Position numbers and translations under genes: made by a program | Notes under the pieces: generated by a model | Seen by the model: only the letters and a program-made list of their open reading frames with translations | What the model was told of the DNA's origin: nothing | Databases searched by the model: none | From: Chrysochromulina tobinii | Taxonomy: Eukaryota > Haptophyta > Prymnesiales > Chrysochromulinaceae | Assembly: GCA_001275005.1 (NCBI GenBank) | Contig: JWZX01003305.1 | Location: 1 to 57,856 of the forward strand | Direction of reading: 5' to 3' | Length of the DNA: 57,856 nt | Part shown: positions 18,905 through 29,198 of the stretch, piece after piece | How the letters are laid out: every line of letters begins with the position of its first letter | How positions within the stretch are numbered: the first letter of the stretch is position 1

Positions 18905-21496
18905 ATGTTTTCCAGTGAGGGCGACGACTTCGACGACGATCAGGACGCTCCATCGGCGCAAGCTTCAACTGGCCCCGGCTTTCGCGGCCGCCAGTTGAGG
19001 GTCAAGGCCACCGCGGGCGAGACGGCAGTGCCTCCCCCGCTGCCACTAAGGTCCAATGGCCTCGTGCCGATGCCACCGCCTGCGCCTGTGCCGCCAACTG
19101 CGGCCGGGGCGCCGACCGATCGGTACGCCTCGAGGCTCACGCGGGCACGCAGCGCCAACCGCCTCGCTCTCGCGAAGACGTGCGAGTTGGCTCCCGTTGC
19201 TTCGGCCCCCGCTGCTGCGGCTGCAGCTGGTTCGACGGGCAGCACCAGCGACGATGCGAGCTCCGCGCCGTCGATGAACCGTACGCTCTGGCGCCCACCG
19301 CAAAGGACGCCGATGAATGTGCGCGCCGGGACGAGCCCCACCCCCCCCGCTCCGATTCGGTCAGCCCGTGCCTGACTCGCGTGCGTGTGGTGCGTGCGCG
19401 CGCATTCGTTCCGCGCTCTGCCGACGCAGGTGGCGGACGCCATGGAGGCGGAGATCGAGCGCGCCGACTGCCGCGATATGGTGCGCGACATCACATTTGC
19501 GTCGCTGCCCACGCGCAAGACGTTCATTGGCCGCGGCGTGCCTAACGTAACTGTGGGGAATGAAGCTCCATCGAGCTACGAGCGTGCGCCGACAGGCTCG
19601 TCGCTCGGCGGAGGGGTGACTGAGGAGGATGAGGATGGCACGAGCAGCAAGGAGGCGTCGCCGGTGCGCGCGATGCAAGCGGGCGCGCGCCGCAAGTCGC
19701 CGCCTGCGGAGCTCACCACAACGCGACCGCCTGCGGAGCTCATCGAGGTCAAGGCAGCGCGCAGTCCCGCCTTGACTGCAGCGAGTGACTCAGTGCGAGC
19801 GGGGCGCGAAGAACGTGTGGTTGATGAGGAGACGCATGAGGCGCTGCGGCTGGCGATGCAGGCGGCGATCGCGGCGGACCGTGCAGACATGCTCGCCGAG
19901 CTCCTCAGCGGCAGCGAGGACGAGCCGCCAGCTGACCCGAACGGCTATCTCCGCACCGGCAAGACCTTTCTCTCCCTTGCATCGGCAGGGGGCAAGGTGC
20001 GCGCAGCCACGGTGCTTCTCGCACACGGAGCGGACCCGAATCGGATGGACGCGAATGGCGACCACCCTCTCCACCTGGCGAGCGCGCGCGACAAGACCGA
20101 AATCGTGCGCGTCCTCCTCGAAGCGGGTGCCGAGCCGGAGATCATCGACGGTAACGGCGAGACGCCTTTTCAGCTGGCGACCTCGGACGCGATGCGCAAG
20201 CTGCTGCAGGGGAGCGCGGCAGGCGCTCGCTACGGCGCCGGCGCAAGCGTCGGCGCTGGACGCGGCGGCAAGCGGGGTTCGGGAGCTGTGCACGTTCACA
20301 GCTCAGAGCTCTTCACGAAGTCGCGCGAAAGCGAGGGCGACGAGGACGAGGGCGAGGAGGACGAGGGCGAGGAAGACGACGAGCGTGCGACCGGCATCCT
20401 CACGAACGCTGATGGCAACGTGGCCGCCTCTGGCAAGGGAGGGGCGCCCACCAAGGGTGGATCGCGCGGCGGCGGCAGCGGCGGCGCGAACGGCGGCGGA
20501 ACGGCGACCGCGACGGCGGCTCATTATGACGGCGGCCCGCCCCCAACGCCCGCGCATGCGCTCGGTGACGCGGCCGTCTTGCCGACTAAGATGCTGCGGC
20601 CTACGCTACTCTCACAGCTGCAGGCGCTGCTGCACACGCGCGAGACGGACATTAAGCGGCTGCTCGTGCTGCCGCATGGGCTGCCGCATGAGGTGCAGCT
20701 CGACGCGCTGCGCGTGGGCAAGAGCAACAACTACCGCTGCTACCTGCGCCTCGGCAGCCGCTCCGACCGGCGCATCTGCATCTTCGAGGCGAGCCGCACG
20801 CGTAAGGGCTCGCTCAAGAACTCGCAGTATGTGATCAAGCTGCCCCGCGACGACCCTCGCCTCGTCGACGTTGAGGAGAATCTCGGCTACCTGCCCGAAG
20901 ACCTTTTTTATTGCGGGAAGGTGCGCTCGTACAACCTGAGCGGCGCCAACTTTGTGGCGTACGATGATGGCGTCAAGGTGGAGACGCCCGACGAGAAGCC
21001 ACCGCCAGGCAAGCGGCTGCGGCGCCAAATGGTCGCGATGTGTTTCAACAAGTCTTCGTCGCGGCGCGTTCCCATGACGATGCGCGTGCTCGTGCCGGCG
21101 GTCGAGGTAGCGGACGCACCGGACCAGCCGAGTGAGCGCGGGGTGCCTTCGCTGCCCCAGACCTGCGTCGAGCTGCTCGAGACGCTGCAGGCTCTGCCCC
21201 AGGGCGCGGAGGAGCAGACCCCCCCCGCGGGCACCCGGCTCCTGAAGTTGGTGCCACCCCGCTGGAATGCGGACGAGCAGATGTTTCAACTCTTTTGCGA
21301 GGGGCGCGCGTGCTGCATGTCGAACAAGAATGTGCAGCTGGCCGACACGCTCGTGCCCAACGAGGCCGTGCTCCAGGTGGGCAAGCTCAACAGCCAGATG
21401 TTCAACGTCGACCTGCAAGGGTGCCTCTCGCCCTTCCAAGCTTTCTGCTCCGCGCTCGCCGTCTTCGACCAGAGTTCCGTCAGGCGGCGTTTCTAG
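18905..21496 (+). CDS. Ankyrin-Tubby domain protein, two exons
   Basis: Exons 18905-19318 and 19430-21496 join in phase 0. The donor is GTGCGC; a donor nearer the first stop would break the frame. The N-terminus is disordered and acidic. Three ankyrin repeats follow (e.g. DANGDHPLHLASARDKTEIVRVLLEAGA), then Gly/Glu-rich linkers. The C-terminal ~290 residues are a Tubby domain: RCYLRLG, FEASRTRKGSLKNSQYVIKL, GKVRSYNLSGANFVAYD, and the family's end motif CLSPFQAFCSALAVFDQ. Tubby domains bind phosphoinositides and deliver membrane cargo to cilia. Ankyrin repeats could recruit cargo. The protein is ~826 residues. Confidence 0.9.
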
Positions 21497-22366
21497 AGCC
21501 GGTGTGCGCTCGCGCGCCGCCAACATGTCCCGGAACGCCGGTAGAGGCTCGCGCGTGCGCGCGGGGCCTCGGTGTCTCCCGGGCCTCAACTTGAGCAGCC
21601 TTCGCTTGGCGGCTGCAGGTGAATGCTTTGGTTTCTTCTATTTACTATTATATAATAATTTTATTAAATTTTTGAAACTTCACGAACTAGAGCGAACTTT
21701 GTAACTTACCAAGCTACCTACACATTGGCAGGACCCCCTGAATTGCGGTGGGGGAATTTGAAGGGGATGTCGGCGTGGGAGTAGGGCGGCATGCAACATC
21801 GGAACATGGAAATTAGAATGGTGACACGACGGGACCCGGGCATGGAAACCTGCTTGTGCTCCTCGTTGCTTGTGTTCCCCGTTGCTTGTCGTGTGCTCAA
21901 AGCTCGTCATCGGTCCTTACTGACGGGGCTTGAACCTCTCCGGTCTCTTGTTGTCTGTTTCATACCGTCGTTCACAGTTCTCGCCTCGACTTGGAACCGT
22001 CTCTGACGCTTTTGGCTTTTCATGGACGTGTTGTCTCGCGCGCTCTCAAGGCGGCCGCCGTGTACACTCTGTTCGTTCTCGTCCTCCGGCCCGTGACGCT
22101 CCCCGGGCCTTTGGCGTTGTGGCCCACTCCGTCCTCCAGCCACCACCATAGCCGGATTCCTTCTTTAACGCCCTCCATCGCCGTGAAGTAATGTGTAATG
22201 AGTAATGTGAACCCCGATTTTCGAAAAGGTCTAATACGTGCTGAACGTTAACGCGATATGAGATGCAGAGCATGCGCGTGCGCGTGCTTGCGGCGTGTGC
22301 TCTTGATGATGTTTTCTTGTATTCACAATTCAACGGGTCGTTCACACTTTCGCCTCTAAATCGTAA
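21497..22366. other. Intergenic region with an AT-rich patch
   Basis: 870 bp without a convincing gene. An AT-rich stretch with TATTATATAATAATTTTATTA lies at about 21640-21680. TCGTTCACACTTTCGCC lies ~30 bp upstream of the ATG at 22367 and shares TTCACAC with other promoters here. It holds the Tubby 3' UTR and the next promoter. Confidence 0.5.
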
Positions 22367-23224
22367 ATGTCGACGATCGACGCCGCAGACCGCAAGCTCC
22401 TTTCCATCGCCGCGGGCTACGTGTCCTTCGCCGGCACGGTCGCTTGTTCGCAAGCTGTGCAGCTCGCGCTCGGTATCGATACGGGGACGATGACTATGGG
22501 CCTGCGCTTGATGCCTAACGCTTTTGGTGCTGCCACCGTCGCGCTGGGAAGCTTTGCGGCTCTCCTGGCTTCCAATCGGGCATTGGGCGAGCGGGGCATT
22601 GGCCCTCTGCACCAAGGCGTGAACACTGCCACTGTCATAACGTCGGCTCTCATGGGTGGTACATTATTTGTGGCACTCGGAGGCCGCTTCTGGGCCTTGT
22701 CACCATCCAGTCTGTCCTCGGTTGGAGCATTCTCACGGACTGCGCGTGGTTCGCTTCCCGCGACGCTGTCTTATGCGGACGCATCGCAGCGTGCCATCGT
22801 CCAGCAGTTCGGCCGACGCTTTGGCTGCCACACTTGCGGCGCGCGCTTTCCGGTGCGCTTCAATGCTGACCACATACCACCCCTTTCCGAGGTGCGCGCT
22901 CTGAACGCATCGCCCTGGCGACGGCTCCTGAACCGCCCGGTCAAGCAGCGCTTTTACCCGCAATGCGTCTCGTGCTCGAGCAAGCAGGCCACGCTCCTCG
23001 CTGAGACCGCTCGCCAGCCCGCCGGGAGCTCCGGACGGGCTGTCCGTGCCGTGCTCCATGTGCCCAGCCCACTGCGCCCGTGGTATGCAGTCGGTGGCAT
23101 CCTAGCTGCACTCGACCAGCACGCCCCCGGCGGATTTGTCCTCATCCACGAGGCGTGCCGGAAGTGGATTCGCAGGGGAGCGGCAACACGAGCCGTACAT
23201 CAAGAAGGCGATGGGAACCGATGA
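22367..23224 (+). CDS. Membrane protein with HNH-like zinc motif
   Basis: 285 residues in one exon. The N-terminal ~110 residues hold two or three hydrophobic segments (VSFAGTVACSQAVQLAL; FGAATVALGSFAALLA; VITSALMGGTLFVALGG). The C-terminal half carries CHTCGARF, NADHIPP and FYPQCVSCSSKQ, a pair of CxxC knuckles around a DH, the outline of a treble-clef/HNH zinc finger. I recall uncharacterised eukaryotic proteins with DHxPP then RFYPQCxxCSxKQ, so this is probably a conserved family of unknown function. Whether it cuts nucleic acid is unknown. The gene is convergent with the carrier. Confidence 0.7.
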   Translation: MSTIDAADRKLLSIAAGYVSFAGTVACSQAVQLALGIDTGTMTMGLRLMPNAFGAATVALGSFAALLASNRALGERGIGPLHQGVNTATVITSALMGGTLFVALGGRFWALSPSSLSSVGAFSRTARGSLPATLSYADASQRAIVQQFGRRFGCHTCGARFPVRFNADHIPPLSEVRALNASPWRRLLNRPVKQRFYPQCVSCSSKQATLLAETARQPAGSSGRAVRAVLHVPSPLRPWYAVGGILAALDQHAPGGFVLIHEACRKWIRRGAATRAVHQEGDGNR

Positions 23225-23513
23225 CAACGGCGCCGCGACCTCTGCCTGGGGCTGGGCCCTTCCCCTTGGCCGTGCTCTACCAGTTGCTCAGACTGACTCG
23301 CGGGCACGGTCTAGGCTCTAGCGTGCGGTGATGTATTTGGTTGTCTCATGTCTCATGTCGTGTTCAGTGAGTTCACATCTGAGACACACGACACGATTGG
23401 TAAACGTACGTATCGACCATAAGTAAAGTCGCGCACAATCGCGCACAACACGCGCAAGGCGGAGCACCACCTCCGCGGGTGCCGCGGGGGCCGGTCGGGC
23501 GGCGACGGCGGAC

Positions 23514-23550
23514 GGGCCCGGCCGCGGGCGGGGTCGCCGCGGCCGGGCCC
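23514..23550. terminator. Perfect 14-bp GC-only inverted repeat
   Basis: GGGCCCGGCCGCGG at 23514-23527 and its exact reverse complement at 23537-23550 surround a 9-base loop. It lies between convergent genes. A role in transcript ending or an RNA structure is only conjecture. Confidence 0.5.
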
Positions 23551-23865
23551 CGCGACCGGCAACCGTTCAACTGCCGAGATCGCAGCCGACCGGAGTGGGG
23601 CGTGCGAACGCGCCAAACATTACGCAACTCCGGCTAGTACGACGTAAGGCGGGCTGCGCCATCCTCGGATAAGTGCTATCTAGGCATCTACATAGAAGCA
23701 TTCCGTCATGGAATCACCCACATCGAGCCGGGGCGACATGCTTGGTCTCATGGTGAAGTAAGTTGTAGACGAGGAACGGTCGGCCCTCCGTGAGGCGGCT
23801 AGGTGGCTACTAGCCAAGCGCGTGAGTCCCCCCCGGGGCAGTGACCTATTCGAGACTCGAGACGT

Positions 23866-23901
23866 GCGACATGGGGTGCGGCATGGGGTGCGACATGGGA
23901 T
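23866..23901. repeat. Three 12-bp tandem units
   Basis: GCGACATGGGGT, GCGGCATGGGGT and GCGACATGGGAT stand head to tail in noncoding sequence. Confidence 0.8.
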
Positions 23902-24017
23902 GCGCGTGGGCACTGATGGCGATGCTTCTGGCCAGGTCATTCGTTCTTCTTGACATAGGGATCACGGATCGCCGCTCTCGCTAGAAGGAATCGTGAAGAG
24001 AGCGTGAGCGAGTTTCA

Positions 24018-25202
24018 CTATTCCTTGGTAGCCTGCCACTTCACGTAGATGCGTCGCAGCTCCTCGACAGCCAAGAACATCGCGACGGTATGCCTGCGAG
24101 CAGCGCGAGTGAAGGAGGGCGTGAGAGTGACCGGATCGGCGCACACAGACATGCATTCACAGGGACTCAAGCATGCATTCACAGGGACTCGTCGGGAGCG
24201 CCGACAGCGCGCGCGCAGGCGCGGCGGGCGCACCCTCCGCAGCGCCCATAATAGGGCAATCAAGGGCAATCAAGTGATATCGATGGAGATCGATGGAGAT
24301 CGATGGAGATCGATGGAGATCGATGGAGATCGATGGAGATCGCACCCTCCGCAGCGCCCATAGTAGGGCCAGAAGCCGTTCCAGAGCGCGAGGACGCCCT
24401 CGGTCCGCGCGATCGTGGAGACGGTCTGCACCGTCGACTTGTACGGCAGCATGCCCGCGGCGTCTGCCTTCTGGAACGCCATCCTATTCTTCGCAGTCTC
24501 CAGCGGCATCGTAATCACCGAGTAGATGAGCCCAGCGGACATGGAGGAGCTGACCGTGTTGCTCAGGCCGTTGCCGAGGTAGGGCGCGTACAGCTGCTTG
24601 AATTGGTCGTACGTGGCGACCTGCGTGCCGCCGACCACCATCGCACGCGTCACGAACGGCTGTGAGCCTCTGTAAAAGGCGCTGAAGCCGTCCTCGCGCG
24701 CAATGCGGACGATGGCGTCGAAGACCGAGCTGTACCCGCGGCGCTGTTGCACCGGTAGCGCCGCATCATTCGACATGCGCACGAGGCACACCTCGATCGG
24801 GCACGAAATGATCGCTGCGCAGCCGCCGGCCACAGAAGCAGTGACGAAGCGCTGCGCAAAGTCCGTCTTGCGATACTTGGCGAGAATGTCGCGGAAGGTC
24901 TCGAAGAGGCCGTAGCGCGAGGTCGCATAAAAGACCTGGCGCAAGCAGCCGGCGCCGAGGCCCGCGTACAGGCTGCCGAAGCCTTCTTGCTTGATGATAC
25001 CACTCGCGAAACCCAAGGTGGATTTTGGAGGTGCTTGCGACATTGCCGCGAGGTTCATTCTGATGGCTAACGTGTTGAACGGATGGATAAAAATCCAGCC
25101 GATGACGCCGCCGAGGCCGGAGGTGCCGAAGACGACCGATCCCGGGAGCGGCGGCGGAGCGGACGCGGGCAACATCGACTGACGACGCCTGAACTCTGCC
25201 AT
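24018..25202 (-). CDS. Mitochondrial carrier, oxoglutarate/malate type
   Basis: Exons 25202-24346 and 24093-24018 join in phase 2 to give 310 residues, the normal carrier length. Three carrier repeats are visible: HPFNTLAIRM (degenerate first signature), CPIEVCLVRM and MPLETAKNRM. RRGYSSVFDAIVRIAREDG and, across the junction, YYGRCGGHTVAMF match the 2-oxoglutarate/malate carrier (SLC25A11) family. Such carriers exchange dicarboxylates across the inner mitochondrial membrane. The short last exon ends the sixth helix. The intron holds a ~10-bp repeat and a copy of the preceding exon end. The substrate is inferred from family resemblance. Confidence 0.88.
24094..24345 (-). repeat. Intron with GATCGATGGA repeats and an exon copy
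   Basis: Six GATCGATGGA units (24279-24340, plus strand) lie beside a 28-bp copy of the exon end. The copy is at 24230-24257 and the exon original at 24342-24369, with one mismatch. TTGATTGCCCT-type units and a CCCTGTGAATGCATG duplication are also present. Confidence 0.85.
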
Positions 25203-25675
25203 TGATGAGATCTCTTTTTCAGTACCCCTACGTAGTCACGATGATACTTGTACATGTATCGAGACTCGTACAATTGTACGGTAACTGTGTCCCGGCTCCC
25301 CCGGTGTCTTTTTACCGGTGACTGTGACCCACGAAGGCTCGTCAGAAAGTCGCGGGATTCGGGCGCGAAAAACGCAAGCACGCGACGCGTGGCGCGCGCT
25401 CCGTCGCATCTTCTAGACAACGGCACGAATCGGCACGTGTTCGCTCTTAGGTGCCCAGGCAAGCGAGCGCGCCACTCCCGAGCGCGCAGCACACTGGCGA
25501 GCTCAGCGCCGGCGCGCGCGCGCGCGCAGGGGACGGGCGTGTGCACAGTCACATCCGCACGCTCTCCATTGCCGCCGCCCCCGCGCGTCACCTTCTCGCT
25601 CCGCTCACGATACCCTGTGTCCGCGCGCGTTTGTGCGAGCAGACTTTCAACTCACAACCGAGACCACAATTGATC
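25203..25675. promoter_or_regulatory. Divergent carrier/Hsp90 promoter region
   Basis: 473 bp lie between the carrier start (-) and the Hsp90 start (+). TTCTAGA at 25411-25417 resembles two adjoining heat-shock half-sites (nTTCnnGAn) but is imperfect, so heat regulation is only suggested. A CG-alternating tract lies near 25520. Confidence 0.4.
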
Positions 25676-27902
25676 ATGGCTGCGGAAGTGGAGACGTTCG
25701 CCTTCCAGGCTGAGATCAACCAGCTCATGTCGCTCATCATCAACACCTTCTACTCCAACAAGGAGATCTTCCTCCGCGAGCTGATCTCCAACTCGTCGGA
25801 CGCTCTCGACAAGGTTCGCCACCAGTCGCTCACCGACAAGTCGGTGCTCGACGCCAACCCGGAGCTGTACATCCGCCTCGTGCCGGACAAGTCGAACAAC
25901 ACGCTCACCATCATCGACTCGGGCATCGGCATGACCAAGGCCGAGATGATCACCAACCTCGGCACGATCGCCCAGTCCGGCACCAAGGCCTTCATGGAGG
26001 CCATGTCGGCGGGCGCCGACATCAACATGATTGGCCAGTTCGGCGTCGGCTTCTACTCGTCGTACCTCGTCTCCGACAAGGTCATCGTCACCTCGAAGCA
26101 CAACGACGACGAGCAGTACATTTGGGAGTCGTCCGCTGGCGGCTCGTTCACCGTGCGCAAGGACGCCGAGGGCGAGTCCCTCGGGCGCGGCACCAAGATC
26201 ACGTGCTACCTCAAGGAGGACCAGCTCGAGTACCTCGAGGAGCGCCGCCTCAAGGACCTCGTCAAGAAGCACTCGGAGTTCATCAACTACCCGATCTCCC
26301 TCTGGACCGAGAAGACGTAAGGAGATTGCCTGCTGATTGCCTGCTGATTGCCTGCCTCATCATGGTGAGCGTCGTCCTCGAAGCATGCAAGCGCTCACCA
26401 CAGCGCCATACTCTCCTCACAGGGTCGACAAGGAGGTGGATGACGACGACGACGACGACGATGAGAAGAAGGGCGACGACGGCGATGAGCCCAAGATTGA
26501 GGAGGTTGAGGAGGAGGAGGAGAAGTCGAAGAAGGACAAGAAGAAGAAGAAGGTGAAGGAGGTCACGCACGAGTGGGACCTGATGAACAAGCAGAAGCCC
26601 ATCTGGACGCGGAAGCCCGAGGAGGTGACCAAGGAGGAGTACGGTGCCTTCTACAAGGCTCTCTCCAACGATTGGGAGGAGCACCTCGCGGTCAAGCACT
26701 TCTCGGTCGAGGGCCAGCTGGAGTTCACCTCGATCCTTTTCGTGCCCAAGCGCGCGCCCTTTGACCTCTTTGAGCCCAAGAAGAAGAACTCGGGCCACAT
26801 CAAGCTGTACGTGCGCCGCGTCTTCATCATGGACAACTGCGAGGACCTGATCCCCGAGTGGCTCACCTTTGTCAAGGGTGTGGTCGACTCGGAGGACTTG
26901 CCGCTGAACATCTCTCGCGAGACGCTGCAGCAGAACAAGATCCTCAAGGTCATCAAGAAGAACATCGTCAAGAAGTGCATTGAGCTTTTCGGCGAGATCC
27001 AGGAGAACGCTGAGGACTTCAAAAAGTTCTATGAGCAGTTTGGCAAGAACGTCAAGCTTGGCATCCACGAGGACAGCGGCAACCGCGCGAAGCTGTCGGA
27101 GCTGCTCATGTACTTCTCGACCAAGAGCGGCGACGAGCAGACCTCCCTCAAGGACTACATCTCGCGCATGCCGGAGTCCCAGAAGGACATTTACTACATT
27201 ACGGGTGAGACGAAGAAATCCGTCGAGACCTCGCCCTTCATCGAGAAGTGCAAGAAGCGCAACTACGAGGTCCTCTTCATGGTGGATCCGATTGATGAGT
27301 ACTGCGTGCAGCAGCTCAAGGAGTACGATGGCAAGAAGCTCGTCTCCGTCACCAAGGAGGGCCTTAAGTTCGAGGAGTCCGAGGAGGACAAGAAGGCGTG
27401 GCAGGAGCTGACGGCCGACTTCGAGCCGCTCGCCAAGCTGATGAAGGAGATCCTTGGCGATAAGGTGGAGAAGGTCGTCATGTCCGAGCGCATGACCGAG
27501 TCGCCGTGCGTGCTCGTCACCGGCGAGTACGGCTGGACCGCCAACATGGAGCGCATCATGCGCGCCCAGGCGCTCCGCGACAACTCGATGTCGTCGTACA
27601 TGGCGTCGAAGAAGACGATGGAGATCAACCCGAAGCACTCGATCATGAAGGAGCTCAAGGCCAAGGCCGCCGCCGACAAGGGCGACAAGACGGTCAAGGA
27701 CCTCGTGCACCTGCTCTTCGAGACCTCGCTCCTCACCTCGGGCTTTTCCCTTGATGAGCCCGCCACCTTCGCCGGCCGCATCCACCGCATGATCAAGCTC
27801 GGCCTCTCGATTGAGGACGACGACGAGGTCGACGACGTCGAGGAGCTGCCGCCTCTCGAGGAGGATGCTGACGAGGGCTCCAAGATGGAGGAGGTCGATT
27901 AA
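25676..27902 (+). CDS. HSP90: Cytosolic Hsp90 chaperone
   Basis: Exons 25676-26316 and 26423-27902 join in phase 2 to give 706 residues. The N-terminal ATPase domain is complete ([32 protein letters not shown]). The acidic/Lys linker starts at the splice site (DDDDDDDD, then a KKDKKKKK run). The middle and C-terminal domains follow, and the protein ends in MEEVD, the docking tail for TPR cochaperones that marks the cytosolic form. It folds kinases, receptors and other clients in an ATP-driven cycle. The intron carries GATTGCC repeats and the shared 3' intron block. The long antisense frame (26283-27938) is a codon-bias shadow. Confidence 0.98.
26317..26422 (+). other. Hsp90 intron with repeats and shared 3' block
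   Basis: The donor is GTAAGG. CTGCTGATTGC repeats fill 26328-26360, and the 3' block begins GCATGCAAGCGCTC at 26383 and ends CTCACAG at 26422. The block matches introns at 37457-37496, 37687-37726 and 53749-53791 on the other strand. Confidence 0.85.
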
Positions 27903-28190
27903 GCGCCGGTCGCCTCCTCGCCTCCCGGGGCGCGCCAAGGCCGCATCCTCGCGCTGTCTTTGCCGCCCCCCTTTGTTGTGGTCACGCGTGGTGCCCGACG
28001 GCCGCCTGGCCTGGGGTCTGGTCTCTTGCGCACGCTTTCGATTAGTTGTGGTGCGTCACACTCATCTCTCGACACTGCCCGCCGCCGCTGTTGGGTTCGC
28101 CGGTCGCGCGTAGTCTCCGGGCGTAAGATGTTTCGTGCAAAAATCATTCCACACCGCAGTCACGGGATACACTGCTGCATTGTACTCATT
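27903..28190. other. Convergent 3' region
   Basis: 288 bp between Hsp90 and the convergent coiled-coil gene. Nothing recognised beyond presumed 3' UTRs. Confidence 0.4.
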
Positions 28191-29198
28191 TCAAGCAGAA
28201 ATTTCCCCCAACGGCTCTCTCATGCTCTCGCTCTTGAGCCACCCATCGACCGCATGCACGACCTCGCGCTCCTCCTCCTGGGCGTGCTGCTCCTGCTCCT
28301 TGGCACGGCGCGCCGCCTCGAGCTGGCTGAGCGAGACGCCGCAGCCCGCGAGCTCGACGCGCAGGGCCTCTACTTGCTTCTTAAGCGCCTGCTCGCGCTC
28401 CTTGAGCGCCTTGATCTGCTCTCTGCACTGGGCGTTCGCCTTGGCCTCCGCCTTGGCCTTGGCGAGGTACGCGTGCGCATCGATGCTCGAGACCTCGCTC
28501 TCGTCCTCGATGATGGCCACATCGCCCTCGAAGCGCACCGTGCCGTAGCCGCGCAGGTGGTGGTTCGCAATCTGGCAGCCGCAGGCCAAGCCCTCAACGA
28601 CCTCGGGAGGCTGACCTTCATATGTGCTGAAGCCGGTGACGCTCATAAAGTTGACGTGTCGGGCCTCTCGGCATCCAGACCCGTTGCACGTGTGCACGAT
28701 CCAGGCAAGATCGGGCTTGTCGCGCGCACGGAGCGGCGGCGGGATGAAGTGCACAAAGAGAGCCGACTCGGGTACGACCACAGGCTGCTCCGCGGAACCA
28801 GTGGCCATCGCTAGCAGCGGAGCCTCGCTCGCGGCGCCCCGCTCCGTGGCCGGCGCTGGCCGTCTGCGTTGCACCTTGTGTGGCGTGCGCCGCTCGCTGC
28901 TATGGCTGCCGTCGCTGCTGCTGCCGCTGCTGGTATTACTGTCCGCGGGCATTCTATAAGTGGAGGCCTTGAGAGCTGCGTGCACTGCCGCCGCGGCAGC
29001 GGCCGCCGCGGTGGCTGCCTTTGCCTGCTGTTCGTTTCGGCGCTTGGAAATAACAGCCTCTCGAGCCTGCTGCGCAGCCTCGACCTGTGACTGCTTGCGC
29101 TGTTTCTCGGCCAAAACCAACGCAGCCAGCCTCTCTTGCGTCGTGGACGGCATTTCGGAGGCAGTGCCTGAGACGGCGCTCCGGAACGTTTTTCGCAT
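28191..29198 (-). CDS. Coiled-coil protein of unknown function
   Basis: From the ATG at 29198 it encodes ~335 residues; an ATG at 29153 is an alternative. The N-terminal third is a Gln/Ala/Arg helix with a poly-Ala run, then a Ser-rich basic linker. The middle (~135-240) looks globular (FVHFIPPPLRARDKPDLAW, NGSGCREARHVNFMSVTGF, GCQIANHHLRGYGTV). The end is a Glu/Lys/Ala coiled coil. No family recognised. Its ATG overlaps the presenilin TAA by one base (TAATG). A 197-bp piece of the globular region is duplicated at 51363-51560. Confidence 0.65.
   Translation of the reverse strand: MRKTFRSAVSGTASEMPSTTQERLAALVLAEKQRKQSQVEAAQQAREAVISKRRNEQQAKAATAAAAAAAAVHAALKASTYRMPADSNTSSGSSSDGSHSSERRTPHKVQRRRPAPATERGAASEAPLLAMATGSAEQPVVVPESALFVHFIPPPLRARDKPDLAWIVHTCNGSGCREARHVNFMSVTGFSTYEGQPPEVVEGLACGCQIANHHLRGYGTVRFEGDVAIIEDESEVSSIDAHAYLAKAKAEAKANAQCREQIKALKEREQALKKQVEALRVELAGCGVSLSQLEAARRAKEQEQHAQEEEREVVHAVDGWLKSESMREPLGEISA
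28599..28795. repeat. Source copy of a dispersed 197-bp duplication
   Basis: This coding segment recurs in the same orientation at 51363-51560 with only a few differences: a substitution near 28645 and a small cluster with one inserted base near 28693. See the second copy. Confidence 0.92.

Larger units (their letters stand above)
23225..24017. other. Convergent intergenic region with GC hairpin and repeats
   Basis: No supported gene in 793 bp. It contains a perfect all-GC hairpin (23514-23550) and a 12-bp tandem repeat (23866-23901). Small ORFs on the minus strand are by-products of the GC-rich composition. Confidence 0.5.

Noticed and set aside
23353-23627. Overlapping ~85-codon minus-strand ORFs
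   Set aside because: Arg/Pro/Gly-rich products of a GC-rich hairpin region, without homology cues.
26283-27938. 551-codon antisense ORF over Hsp90
   Set aside because: Strong codon bias (C/G in third positions) keeps the opposite strand open. Hsp90 is unmistakable on the plus strand, and the antisense product resembles nothing.
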